Source of the DNA: JBCBKZ01 sp039026975
Lineage (GTDB): Bacteria; Bacteroidota; Bacteroidia; J057
Direction: 5' to 3'
Length of the DNA stretch: 5,113 nt
Assembly: GCA_039026975.1 (NCBI GenBank)
Contig: JBCCLI010000455.1
Location: 1-5,113, forward strand
This document shows, in pieces, positions 1 to 5,113 of the stretch (within the stretch, counting starts at the first letter, position 1; every line of letters begins with the position of its first letter). The position numbers and the translations under genes were made by a program. The notes beneath the pieces are model-generated. The model was not told the origin of the DNA, made no database searches, and worked only from the letters and a program-made list of their open reading frames with translations.

Positions 1-6
1 ATAATT

Positions 7-38
7 CTTTACGACTTCGCGTCTTGGCGTCTTGGCGT
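7..38. repeat. Tandem octamer repeat (CTTsGCGT-type), four units
   Basis: Four consecutive 8-base units are visible: CTTTACGA (degenerate, 7-14), CTTCGCGT (15-22), CTTGGCGT (23-30) and CTTGGCGT (31-38), followed by GAGAATAAA. The last three differ by at most one base. Similar runs of CTTTGCGT-like octamers ending in GTGA are, to my recollection, dispersed intergenic repeats in several bacterial genomes. Here the run sits 45 bp before the SDR start. No function can be read from the sequence. The rest of the first 82 bases holds no recognisable gene or promoter. Confidence 0.6.
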
Positions 39-82
39 GAGAATAAATTCAGCAATAAGTCGCAAAGAGAAAAGGACAGAAT

Positions 83-901
83 ATGCTACTAAGAGAACAT
101 ACATTCAAGGATAAGGTGGTGTTGGTAACCGGCGGGAGGTCTGGTATAGGCTATCAAATAGCCAGGGACTTCCTTCAGCTAGGGGCCAAGGTGATGATCT
201 GCTCCCGCAAGGAGGAGAAACTAGCTAAAGCAGCGGAGGAACTTTCAGCCTTCGGGGAGGTGGCTTACCAGGCATGCGACATTCGGCAAACAGAACAGAT
301 TCAGGAGGTAGCGGGGAAAGTCAAAGAGATCTTTGGAAAACTGGATATCCTCATTAATAATGCCGGAGGTCAGTTTCCAGCTCTGTCTGAGTACATCAAT
401 GACAAAGGGTGGAGTGCCGTGATCAACAATAACCTGAATGGTACTTTTTTCATGACCCGGGAAATGGCCAATGCCTTTTTCATTCCCCAAAAGGGTGGAA
501 TAATTGTGAACATCATTGCGGATATCCTGAGAGGATTTCCTGGTATGGCACATACAGGTGCTGCTCGCGCGGGTGTGGAAAACCTGACAAAGACCCTCTC
601 CCAGGAGTGGAGCCAGTTTAACATCAGAATAAATGCCATAGCTCCAGGAATCATTGATTCCAGTGGACTGGATACCTATCCGGCTCCTATTCAAGCTATG
701 TTTGATGAAGCTAGAAAAGCCATTCCCCTGCACAGATTTGGGACGGTGGAAGATGTATCAAATGCTGCCCTCTTCCTGGCGAGTGATATGGCCTCCTACA
801 TCACAGGTATTTCCCTGTACGTAGACGGTGCCCAGCACCTGAATTATGATAAAATGGCGCTCCCTAATGTCCTCAGGTCATTTATGGGAGGCAGTGAATA
901 A
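83..901 (+). CDS. SDR family oxidoreductase, 2,4-dienoyl-CoA / trans-2-enoyl-CoA reductase-like
   Basis: A 272-residue classical-length short-chain dehydrogenase/reductase with a Rossmann fold. It shows the dinucleotide-binding motif TGGRSGIG (residues 16-23), an Asp at the end of beta-4 (CDIR, 65-68), NNAG (92-95) running into GGQF, KGWSAVINNNLNGTF (108-122) and IAPG (186-189). The stretch from NNAGGQF through HTGAARAGVENLTK (157-170) resembles the DECR/PECR branch that reduces unsaturated acyl-CoAs with NADPH. SRK (41-43) after beta-2 fits NADPH preference. The usual YxxxK is absent: the aligned residues are T158 and R162, as in PECR-type enzymes. The ATG at 83 is supported by AAAGGA (71-76) six bases upstream and by the short N-terminal lead-in to the fold. 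The neighbouring acyl-CoA dehydrogenase fits a role in fatty-acid metabolism. The exact substrate is inferred; the SDR fold is certain. Confidence 0.9.
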   Translation: MLLREHTFKDKVVLVTGGRSGIGYQIARDFLQLGAKVMICSRKEEKLAKAAEELSAFGEVAYQACDIRQTEQIQEVAGKVKEIFGKLDILINNAGGQFPALSEYINDKGWSAVINNNLNGTFFMTREMANAFFIPQKGGIIVNIIADILRGFPGMAHTGAARAGVENLTKTLSQEWSQFNIRINAIAPGIIDSSGLDTYPAPIQAMFDEARKAIPLHRFGTVEDVSNAALFLASDMASYITGISLYVDGAQHLNYDKMALPNVLRSFMGGSE

Positions 902-956
902 TCTTATGCTGCATAGACACAATGATTAGGTTTGATTATTTAAGCGTCCCTTGTTC

Positions 957-976
957 CCCACCATTAAAATGGTGGG
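957..976. repeat. Perfect 9-bp hairpin inside the MITE-like element
   Basis: CCCACCATT (957-965) pairs perfectly with AATGGTGGG (968-976) around two bases (in practice a slightly larger loop). It starts 55 bases after the SDR stop codon and could stall or terminate transcription leaving that gene, but no run of T follows (GCTCAAAG), so an intrinsic terminator is not supported. Confidence 0.6.
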
Positions 977-1024
977 CTCAAAGTCAAAAATGGACCGGCT
1001 GCTTCAGCTACCGAACGCTTCAAA

Positions 1025-1042
1025 GGGCGGATAAATCCACCC
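1025..1042. repeat. Imperfect 8-bp hairpin inside the MITE-like element
   Basis: GGGCGGAT (1025-1032) and ATCCACCC (1035-1042) are inverted copies with one mismatch (C1028 against A1039) and a two-base spacer. The segment is followed by CCTACAG. It reads like a decayed copy of a palindromic dispersed repeat whose ancestral right arm would have been ATCCGCCC. Function unknown. Confidence 0.5.
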
Positions 1043-1100
1043 CTACAGTGGGTCGCTTATTTTATCAAAGTCAATCATTATGTCTCTAAGAAATCAAATT

Positions 1101-1128
1101 GTACAGACACAAGGTTTTGTGTCTCTAC
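1101..1128. repeat. Palindromic repeat, copy 1 (AGACACAA/TTGTGTCT)
   Basis: AGACACAA (1105-1112) and TTGTGTCT (1117-1124) form a perfect 8-bp inverted repeat with loop GGTT. The arms extend to 12 bases (GTA at 1101, TAC at 1128) with a single C/C mismatch at 1104/1125. The second copy 43 bases downstream and the ends of the MITE-like element share the same AGACA core, so all three are probably related dispersed palindromes. Confidence 0.65.
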
Positions 1129-1147
1129 CTAATAATTAATTACAAAC

Positions 1148-1167
1148 AGACACATAATCATGTGTCT
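1148..1167. repeat. Palindromic repeat, copy 2 (AGACACAT/ATGTGTCT)
   Basis: AGACACAT (1148-1155) and ATGTGTCT (1160-1167) pair perfectly around loop AATC. The loop-proximal base of each arm differs from copy 1 (T/A instead of A/T), a compensatory pair that keeps the hairpin. It lies 20 bases before the dehydrogenase start codon, so it would probably be in the mRNA leader unless transcription starts after it. Confidence 0.65.
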
Positions 1168-1187
1168 CTACTAAAACAACTAATAAA

Positions 1188-2702
1188 ATGAACCCCTATT
1201 ATTTTACAGAAGAACACAAGCTGTTTAGAGACAGCCTACGCTCTTTCCTCCATAAGGAAGTAGTTCCACATATAGATCAGTGGGAAGAGGATCACAGAAT
1301 TCCCAGAGATATCTGGAAGAAGATGGGAGAAATGGGCTTTTTGGGCCTTTCTTTTCCAGAAGAATATGGCGGTGCCAACCTGGACTTTTTCTATGATGTC
1401 ATTTTTAGTGAAGAAGTGTCTAGAGTACATTCAGGCGGATTTGCCATTGTGCAGAATGTGGTGCAGTATATGTCAGCTCCCTACATTCTCAAGCATGGGA
1501 CTGAGCATCTTAAGAAGAAATACCTTCCAGGAATCATCTCAGGAGAAACTATCAGTTCAGTAGGGATCTCTGAGCCTACAGCAGGCTCTGATGCTGCCAA
1601 TATTAAGACAACAGCCATGCTGGAAGGAGATCATTACATCGTAAATGGTTCTAAAACGTTTATCACTAATGCTGTCTATGGTGATATCATGGTTACCGTA
1701 GTAAAGACTGATCCTGATGCCGGACCTGCCGGGGTAAGTTTATTGTTGATGGAACTGGATGCAGAAGGAGTAAGCAGAACTAAACTGAAGAAGCTGGGAT
1801 GGCATGCTTCAGATACGGCAGAACTGGCCTTTGATAATGTAAAAGTTCCTAAAGAAAACCTGATAGGAGAAGAAGGTAGAGGTTTCTACTATTTGATGGG
1901 AGGCCTGCAACTCGAAAGACTGGTAGGAGCTGTTATGGGATACGCCGCCTGTGAAGCAGCCATGGAGTACACCCTGAAGTACATGGCTGAGCGTCATGCC
2001 TTCGGCAGACCCATCAATAAGTTCCAGGTCCTCCGCCATAGAATGGCAGATCTGGCCACAGAAATTGAGGCCTGTAAGCAGTTTGTATTGTACTGTTCCA
2101 AGCTGAATGATGACGGGAAATATGCCGTAAAAGAATGCTCTATGGCTAAACTGCTGGCATCAGAACTATCTGACAAAGTGATGTATCAGTGTTTACAGTC
2201 CTTTGGAGGGTATGGGTTTATGGAAGAGTACAAGATCGCCAGAATGTTCCGGGATAGCCGGGTAGGCACTATTGGTGGGGGGTCCTCTGAGATCATGCGT
2301 GAGATCATAGCCAAAATGGTCATAGATGATGTTTCCTACCAAGAAGCAGGTGCTAGTCCGGCAGTAGCTTCAAATGGATACAGTAATGGCCATAGCAATG
2401 GAAATGGAAAGATGAAAGCCTTATTGGCGACAGTGCAAGAGAAAGCTGCCAAGGCAGATTCTCTAGGGAATTCTCTCAAATTCAACTTTGGAGATAATCA
2501 GCTGTATATAGATGGTACTGAGGGTGCTAATGTGGTCAGCACAGATGATAAAGAAGCAGACTGCCTGGTAGAAGTCAGTTATGACGACTTTATTTCCCTA
2601 ACTAAGGGAGAATTAAATCCTATGTCTGCCGTTATGACTGGCAAAGTCAAAATCAAAGGGAATATGGGCGTAGCCATGAAGCTGCAGTCCCTATTTGGAT
2701 AG
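1188..2702 (+). CDS. Acyl-CoA dehydrogenase (long-chain type) fused to SCP2 lipid-binding domain
   Basis: A 504-residue FAD flavoenzyme that introduces the alpha,beta double bond into acyl-CoA, the first step of beta-oxidation. Residues 1-380 are a full acyl-CoA dehydrogenase: helical N-domain, signature GISEPTAGSDAAN (126-138), FAD-site segment AFGRPINKFQ (271-280) and QSFGGYGFMEEY (337-348) followed by RMFRDSR. At the medium-chain catalytic position (IYEGT) it has IGGGS (362-366), with Gly for Glu; QLERL (241-245) supplies E243 at the place used by long-chain and isovaleryl-CoA dehydrogenases. A low-complexity NGYSNGHSNGNG linker (396-407) leads to an SCP2-fold lipid or acyl-CoA carrier domain (about 409-503; GELNPMSAVMTGKVKIKG, 474-491). 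Ordinary family members stop near residue 380. The ATG at 1188 has no Shine-Dalgarno, only the A-rich TAAAATG context common in Bacteroidota. Family and fusion are certain; chain-length preference is inferred. Confidence 0.94.
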   Translation: MNPYYFTEEHKLFRDSLRSFLHKEVVPHIDQWEEDHRIPRDIWKKMGEMGFLGLSFPEEYGGANLDFFYDVIFSEEVSRVHSGGFAIVQNVVQYMSAPYILKHGTEHLKKKYLPGIISGETISSVGISEPTAGSDAANIKTTAMLEGDHYIVNGSKTFITNAVYGDIMVTVVKTDPDAGPAGVSLLLMELDAEGVSRTKLKKLGWHASDTAELAFDNVKVPKENLIGEEGRGFYYLMGGLQLERLVGAVMGYAACEAAMEYTLKYMAERHAFGRPINKFQVLRHRMADLATEIEACKQFVLYCSKLNDDGKYAVKECSMAKLLASELSDKVMYQCLQSFGGYGFMEEYKIARMFRDSRVGTIGGGSSEIMREIIAKMVIDDVSYQEAGASPAVASNGYSNGHSNGNGKMKALLATVQEKAAKADSLGNSLKFNFGDNQLYIDGTEGANVVSTDDKEADCLVEVSYDDFISLTKGELNPMSAVMTGKVKIKGNMGVAMKLQSLFG

Positions 2703-2712
2703 AGATATTTAC

Positions 2713-2749
2713 ACCACGAATACAAGAAATCTATACTTGTATTCGTGGT
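2713..2749. terminator. Perfect 14-bp hairpin after the dehydrogenase gene, possible terminator
   Basis: ACCACGAATACAAG (2713-2726) pairs with CTTGTATTCGTGGT (2736-2749) around a nine-base loop, starting 11 bases after the stop codon. Position and strength suit a transcription terminator or 3'-end stabiliser. However, only 6 of 14 pairs are G-C and the downstream sequence (ACACTTGTAACTC) has no T-tract, so it is not a textbook intrinsic terminator. ACCACGAAT-type palindromes also occur as dispersed repeats, which is the main alternative. Confidence 0.5.
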
Positions 2750-2781
2750 ACACTTGTAACTCTATCTAATCTTCTTCAATT

Positions 2782-3078
2782 ATGAGATCATTTGGAACTT
2801 ATCTTTTGAAGTTGTTTGCCTCAACGATTTTCCTATCGATTTTTCTCACCCTTGTTCTACTTGTTACTAGAGAATGGTTTTTAGATTACTGTTTAGAGAT
2901 CATTACTAACTTTAGAGGAACCTCCCATTTTGAAGGAGAAACAGAGACCGCAGAATTTCTTTACATTATCAAATTCATAGTATATCCAGCCGTGCTGGGA
3001 GCCAGCTTTATTGTTTCTCTTATCCTGGTAAAAAGTCCTCCTGCTAACAAGAAAAAGCGCTCAGCAATACGTTCTTGA
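2782..3078 (+). CDS. Small two-helix membrane protein, function unknown
   Basis: A 98-residue protein I do not recognise. Two hydrophobic segments are clear: residues 8-29 (LLKLFASTIFLSIFLTLVLL region) and 60-83 (LYIIKFIVYPAVLGASFIVSLILV region). Between them lies a 30-residue polar loop rich in acids (E31, D35, E39, E51, E53, E55, E58). The C-terminus is strongly basic (KSPPANKKKRSAIR, 84-97), so by the positive-inside rule both ends should face the cytoplasm with the acidic loop outside. The ATG at 2782 has no ribosome binding site, and the preceding hairpin separates it from the dehydrogenase. It is followed by 194 bp before padR, so a shared transcript is uncertain. The steady hydrophobic pattern supports a real gene, though less surely than its neighbours. 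Confidence 0.65.
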   Translation: MRSFGTYLLKLFASTIFLSIFLTLVLLVTREWFLDYCLEIITNFRGTSHFEGETETAEFLYIIKFIVYPAVLGASFIVSLILVKSPPANKKKRSAIRS

Positions 3079-3202
3079 CGTACTATCCTTTGTTGAAGTC
3101 ATTTATTTATTCTCCTACTACTTACTGGCCTTTACAAAAATCCATCTATTCAGGAGTAAGCATCTGATCCTATTTTCCCCTATCTGTAAGCGTGCTTTCA
3201 CC

Positions 3203-3272
3203 TACTTTTACTACAATTAGGAATTAAGTCTAGAATTTACGTATTTACTTTTCCTACAATTAGGAATTAAGT
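3203..3272. promoter_or_regulatory. Tandem 27-bp direct repeats upstream of padR, candidate operator
   Basis: Bases 3203-3229 and 3246-3272 are identical except at one position (A3210 versus C3253). Their starts are 43 bp apart, close to four helical turns. Each contains TACTTTT, then CTACAATTAGGAATTAAGT. In the proximal copy TTCCTA-CAAT-TAGGAA (3251-3266) is a perfect dyad; in the distal copy the single difference turns it into TTACTA-CAAT-TAGGAA (3208-3223). The proximal copy ends on the base before the padR ATG, and its AGGA (3262-3265) is placed seven bases from the start, so it doubles as the likely ribosome binding site. PadR proteins commonly repress their own operons through dyads, so autoregulation is the natural inference. 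A plain local duplication of the leader is the alternative. The remaining 124 bp of the gap (3079-3202) show nothing recognisable. Confidence 0.55.
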
Positions 3273-3611
3273 ATGAAAGAGTATCCTTTAGGAGAATTTG
3301 AGGAAATCGTCTTACTCACTGTGGGCATCCTGCATGGAAATGCTTATGGAGTAGCCATAAAGATAGAAATAGAGGAGCGACTCAACAGAAAAGTAAGTGT
3401 GGGGGCCTTACAGACTGCACTTAGAAGAATGGAAAAAAAAGGCTACCTCAGCTCTAAAAAGGGAGAATCCTCTCCAGATAGAATGGGCCGTCCCAAGCTA
3501 TATTTTAGCTTAACAGCCGTAGGGCATAAAGCCCTAAGCCATGCCAGAGATACTCGCAACACACTCTGGGATGCTATCCCACATACCTCCCTCAACCTTA
3601 AGCTCGACTGA
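3273..3611 (+). CDS. PadR family transcriptional regulator
   Basis: A 112-residue winged-helix DNA-binding protein. Residues 7-30 (GEFEEIVLLTVGILHGNAYGVAIK) are the characteristic PadR N-terminal helix and turn, 41-60 (VSVGALQTALRRMEKKGYLS) the recognition helix, and GRPKLYFSLT (72-81) the wing strand, followed by VGHKAL and a short C-terminal helix to about 102. It lacks the long C-terminal helical dimerisation domain of larger PadR proteins, which places it among the short-form members. The start at 3273 is supported by AGGA seven bases upstream and by the domain starting at residue 7. Its TGA (3609-3611) overlaps the next ATG by one base, so it is cotranslated with the permease it most likely regulates. 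The effector is unknown. Family certain, target inferred from position. Confidence 0.93.
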   Translation: MKEYPLGEFEEIVLLTVGILHGNAYGVAIKIEIEERLNRKVSVGALQTALRRMEKKGYLSSKKGESSPDRMGRPKLYFSLTAVGHKALSHARDTRNTLWDAIPHTSLNLKLD

Positions 3612-5113
3612 TGAAGTCTACCGATTTACCCACCTTTCCACTTAAGCTGTTTAAGTGGTTTTGTAGGCCTGAATATCACGATGACATTGAAGGAGACCTC
3701 CTGGAGTTATACGCCAAAAGACTCAAAACAGTAAGTAGGAAGAAGGCTGGCTGGGCACTATTACTGGATGTGCTACTGCTGTTTCGGCCTGGAATTATCA
3801 GACCCCTTCAAATTGACATACCCTTTATCCCTATCTCCATGTATAAAAATTATCTGAAAGTAGCCTGGAGAAATCTCATGGCCCAAAAACTCTATGCCTT
3901 TATCAATGTAGGCGGCTTATCGTTAGGACTGGCTGCCTTCCTGGTGATCATTCTTTATGTCCAGCACGAAACTTCTTATGACAGGTTTTTACCTGATTCC
4001 GAAAACATCTATAGGGTCTACCAACGTCAAGAAGGGAATGAGTTTCTGGGAAGTGATTTTTTTTCCGTAACGCCTGCACACCTAGCGGTAGCTATGAAAG
4101 AAGAACTACCCGAGGTGGAAGCAGCCACCACATTTAATGAAAGAAGAGCCTTGATAGGGTATGATGGAGACTTCTATTGGGAAGAAGGAATAGTAGCAAA
4201 CGAGTCATTTTTCAAGGTATTTCCCTTTAAGAGAATAGCGGGAGATCTGGATAAAGCATTAGCAAGACCTAACACCATAGTTCTTTCCAGGAGCCTGGCC
4301 CTAAAGCTATTCTATAACCTGGATATCATCGGAGAGCAACTTACGCTAAATGAAAAGAATACCTTTACCGTTACGGCGGTAGTAGCTGACCCTCCTGTAA
4401 ATTCTTCTCTCACATTCTCTTACATCAGCGCGCTAACATCTGGTGAGCAATACTCCCGAGAGGTAAAAGAGCAGAACTGGCAAAATAACGGCTACCAGAC
4501 CTTCTTTAGAATTTATGATAAGGCCGGACCTGAGCAAATTGAGGCTAAGCTTGCTGAGTTATACGCTAAGTATAAAGAGCTTGATGATTATCCTTTCAAG
4601 GATACCTATTTCATCCAGCCTCTTCATGAGCTCCACTTAGAGACTAAAGCCAATTTTGATGTCGGTAAAAAGGGGAATCCCACCTACGTTCGTCTATTCT
4701 CCTGGATTGCCATCATAGTTTTGATCCTGGCTTGTATCAACTATGTAAACCTGGCCATAGCACGCTCTATCAAGCGCACCCGTGAGGTGGGACTCCGGAA
4801 GGTGATCGGGGCGAAACGGAGTCAGTTAATGGGACAGTTTTTGGGAGAATCCATCCTGATCACCTCTCTCTCCTTACTCTTTGCCCTTATCATTGCCTAC
4901 CTCGCACTTCCCGTTTTTGGAGAAATTGTAGGTGCTCCCTTATCGCTGGAACTATTCGTAAATCCATGGTTAATTCCAGGTCTTATTGGCTTGCTCTTAC
5001 TGGTGGGGATTACCTCAGGTCTTTATCCAGCAGTTCTTTTATCCGCTTTTCTCCCCTCTAACATCTTTAAATCTGAGGGTCTTCAAAAGATAGCAGGTTT
5101 CCAGGTCCAAAAG
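3611..5113 (+). CDS. ABC transporter permease, FtsX/MacB type with permease prefix domain, 3' end outside window
   Basis: The frame opened by the ATG at 3611 stays open for 501 codons to the end of the window, so the gene is partial. Residues 10-65 (PLKLFKWFCRPEYHDDIEGD through LLLFRPGIIRP) match the prefix domain seen in Bacteroidota permeases encoded beside PadR regulators. YLKVAWRNLMAQK (81-93) leads into transmembrane helix 1 (about 96-117). Residues 118-360 are an extracytoplasmic MacB-like core domain. Helix 2 (362-384) is followed by the FtsX motif ARSIKRTREVGLRKVIGAKR (384-403) and helices near 413-435 and 454-476. Full-length relatives of about 800 residues or more carry a second copy of the core and FtsX units, so roughly 300 residues are probably missing. 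These proteins need a separate ATPase, not seen here; they are thought to move peptides, lipoproteins or drugs, but the substrate is unknown. TGATG overlap with padR indicates translational coupling. Confidence 0.92.
   Translation, partial: MKSTDLPTFPLKLFKWFCRPEYHDDIEGDLLELYAKRLKTVSRKKAGWALLLDVLLLFRPGIIRPLQIDIPFIPISMYKNYLKVAWRNLMAQKLYAFINVGGLSLGLAAFLVIILYVQHETSYDRFLPDSENIYRVYQRQEGNEFLGSDFFSVTPAHLAVAMKEELPEVEAATTFNERRALIGYDGDFYWEEGIVANESFFKVFPFKRIAGDLDKALARPNTIVLSRSLALKLFYNLDIIGEQLTLNEKNTFTVTAVVADPPVNSSLTFSYISALTSGEQYSREVKEQNWQNNGYQTFFRIYDKAGPEQIEAKLAELYAKYKELDDYPFKDTYFIQPLHELHLETKANFDVGKKGNPTYVRLFSWIAIIVLILACINYVNLAIARSIKRTREVGLRKVIGAKRSQLMGQFLGESILITSLSLLFALIIAYLALPVFGEIVGAPLSLELFVNPWLIPGLIGLLLLVGITSGLYPAVLLSAFLPSNIFKSEGLQKIAGFQVQK

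Larger units (their letters stand above)
915..1085. mobile_element. MITE-like element with 36-bp imperfect terminal inverted repeats
   Basis: Bases 915-950 (starting AGACACAATGATT, ending TAAGCGTCCC) and the reverse complement of 1050-1085 (starting AGACATAATGATT, ending TAAGCGACCC) align without gaps over 36 bases with 28 matches. The 99 bp between the arms contain no ORF worth calling but hold two hairpins and a 10-base direct repeat, TCAAAGTCAA, at 978-987 and 1065-1074, the second copy lying inside the right arm. Size, lack of coding capacity and terminal inversion fit a miniature non-autonomous element or a large REP-type (BIME-like) palindrome. I see no convincing target-site duplication at the ends, so transposition is inferred, not shown. 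It would fold as a long stem-loop if transcribed between the SDR and dehydrogenase genes. Confidence 0.5.

Noticed and set aside
245..733. Open frame of 162 codons on the minus strand, with a shorter one at 370-654
   Set aside because: Both lie wholly within the SDR gene on the opposite strand, have no recognisable domain, and the plus-strand protein matches a known family throughout.
927..934. TAGGTTTG, an exact fit to the Bacteroidota -7 promoter consensus TAnnTTTG
   Set aside because: No TTG-type -33 element is found about 19-21 bases upstream, and the match lies in the mobile-like element arm, so chance is as likely.
1101..1167. Two similar short repeats spaced 43 bp, considered as a small CRISPR array
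   Set aside because: The repeats are hairpins of about 20-28 bases, only two in number and not identical, and no cas genes are present.
1236..2176. Several 60-76 codon open frames on both strands inside the dehydrogenase gene
   Set aside because: They overlap a fully conserved enzyme, show no motifs and have no independent start context.
2270..2287. Loss of the medium-chain catalytic Glu, considered as evidence of an inactive dehydrogenase
   Set aside because: E243 occupies the alternative base position of long-chain and isovaleryl-CoA dehydrogenases, so activity is expected.
5050..5113. Possible truncation of the permease gene
   Set aside because: The frame is open to the last base; the missing 3' part is due to the window edge, not to a stop or frameshift.

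Overview
The window looks like chromosome from a member of the Bacteroidota, probably order Cytophagales. The basis is the A-rich, often Shine-Dalgarno-poor starts (TAAAATG before the acyl-CoA dehydrogenase), moderate GC, and above all the pair of a short PadR regulator followed by a large FtsX/MacB-type permease with an N-terminal prefix domain, which is typical of that phylum. All five genes lie on the plus strand. The lineage call is inference; no rRNA or tRNA gene is present.

Left half (1-2750), acyl-CoA metabolism. A short octamer repeat (7-38) precedes an SDR oxidoreductase of the 2,4-dienoyl-CoA reductase / peroxisomal trans-2-enoyl-CoA reductase type (83-901). A 286-bp gap follows and is packed with dyads: a 171-bp MITE-like element with 36-bp imperfect terminal inverted repeats (915-1085), holding two further hairpins, and then two related palindromes built on AGACACA/TGTGTCT (1101-1128 and 1148-1167). 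Next comes a 504-residue acyl-CoA dehydrogenase (1188-2702) with a C-terminal SCP2 lipid-carrier domain on an Asn/Gly/Ser linker. A perfect 14-bp hairpin (2713-2749) closes this part. The two enzymes plausibly act on the same fatty acyl-CoA substrates, one on carbonyl or enoyl reduction and the other on alpha,beta-dehydrogenation, but the gap between them argues against tight co-translation.

Right half (2751-5113), membrane and regulatory genes. A 98-residue two-helix membrane protein of unknown function (2782-3078) is followed by a 194-bp intergenic region. That region ends in two near-identical 27-bp direct repeats, exactly 43 bp apart, the second abutting the start codon of padR (3273-3611). 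The padR stop overlaps by one base the start of a long ABC-type permease gene (3611-5113) that runs off the window end with no stop. The overlap indicates a translationally coupled operon, and the repeats contain a dyad (TTCCTA-N4-TAGGAA in the proximal copy) that is a good candidate autoregulatory operator.

The most interesting items are the repeat pair at the padR start, the dyad-rich mobile-like intergenic region, the ACAD-SCP2 fusion with a long-chain-type catalytic site, and the atypical catalytic residues of the SDR. None amounts on its own to a clearly new biological system.
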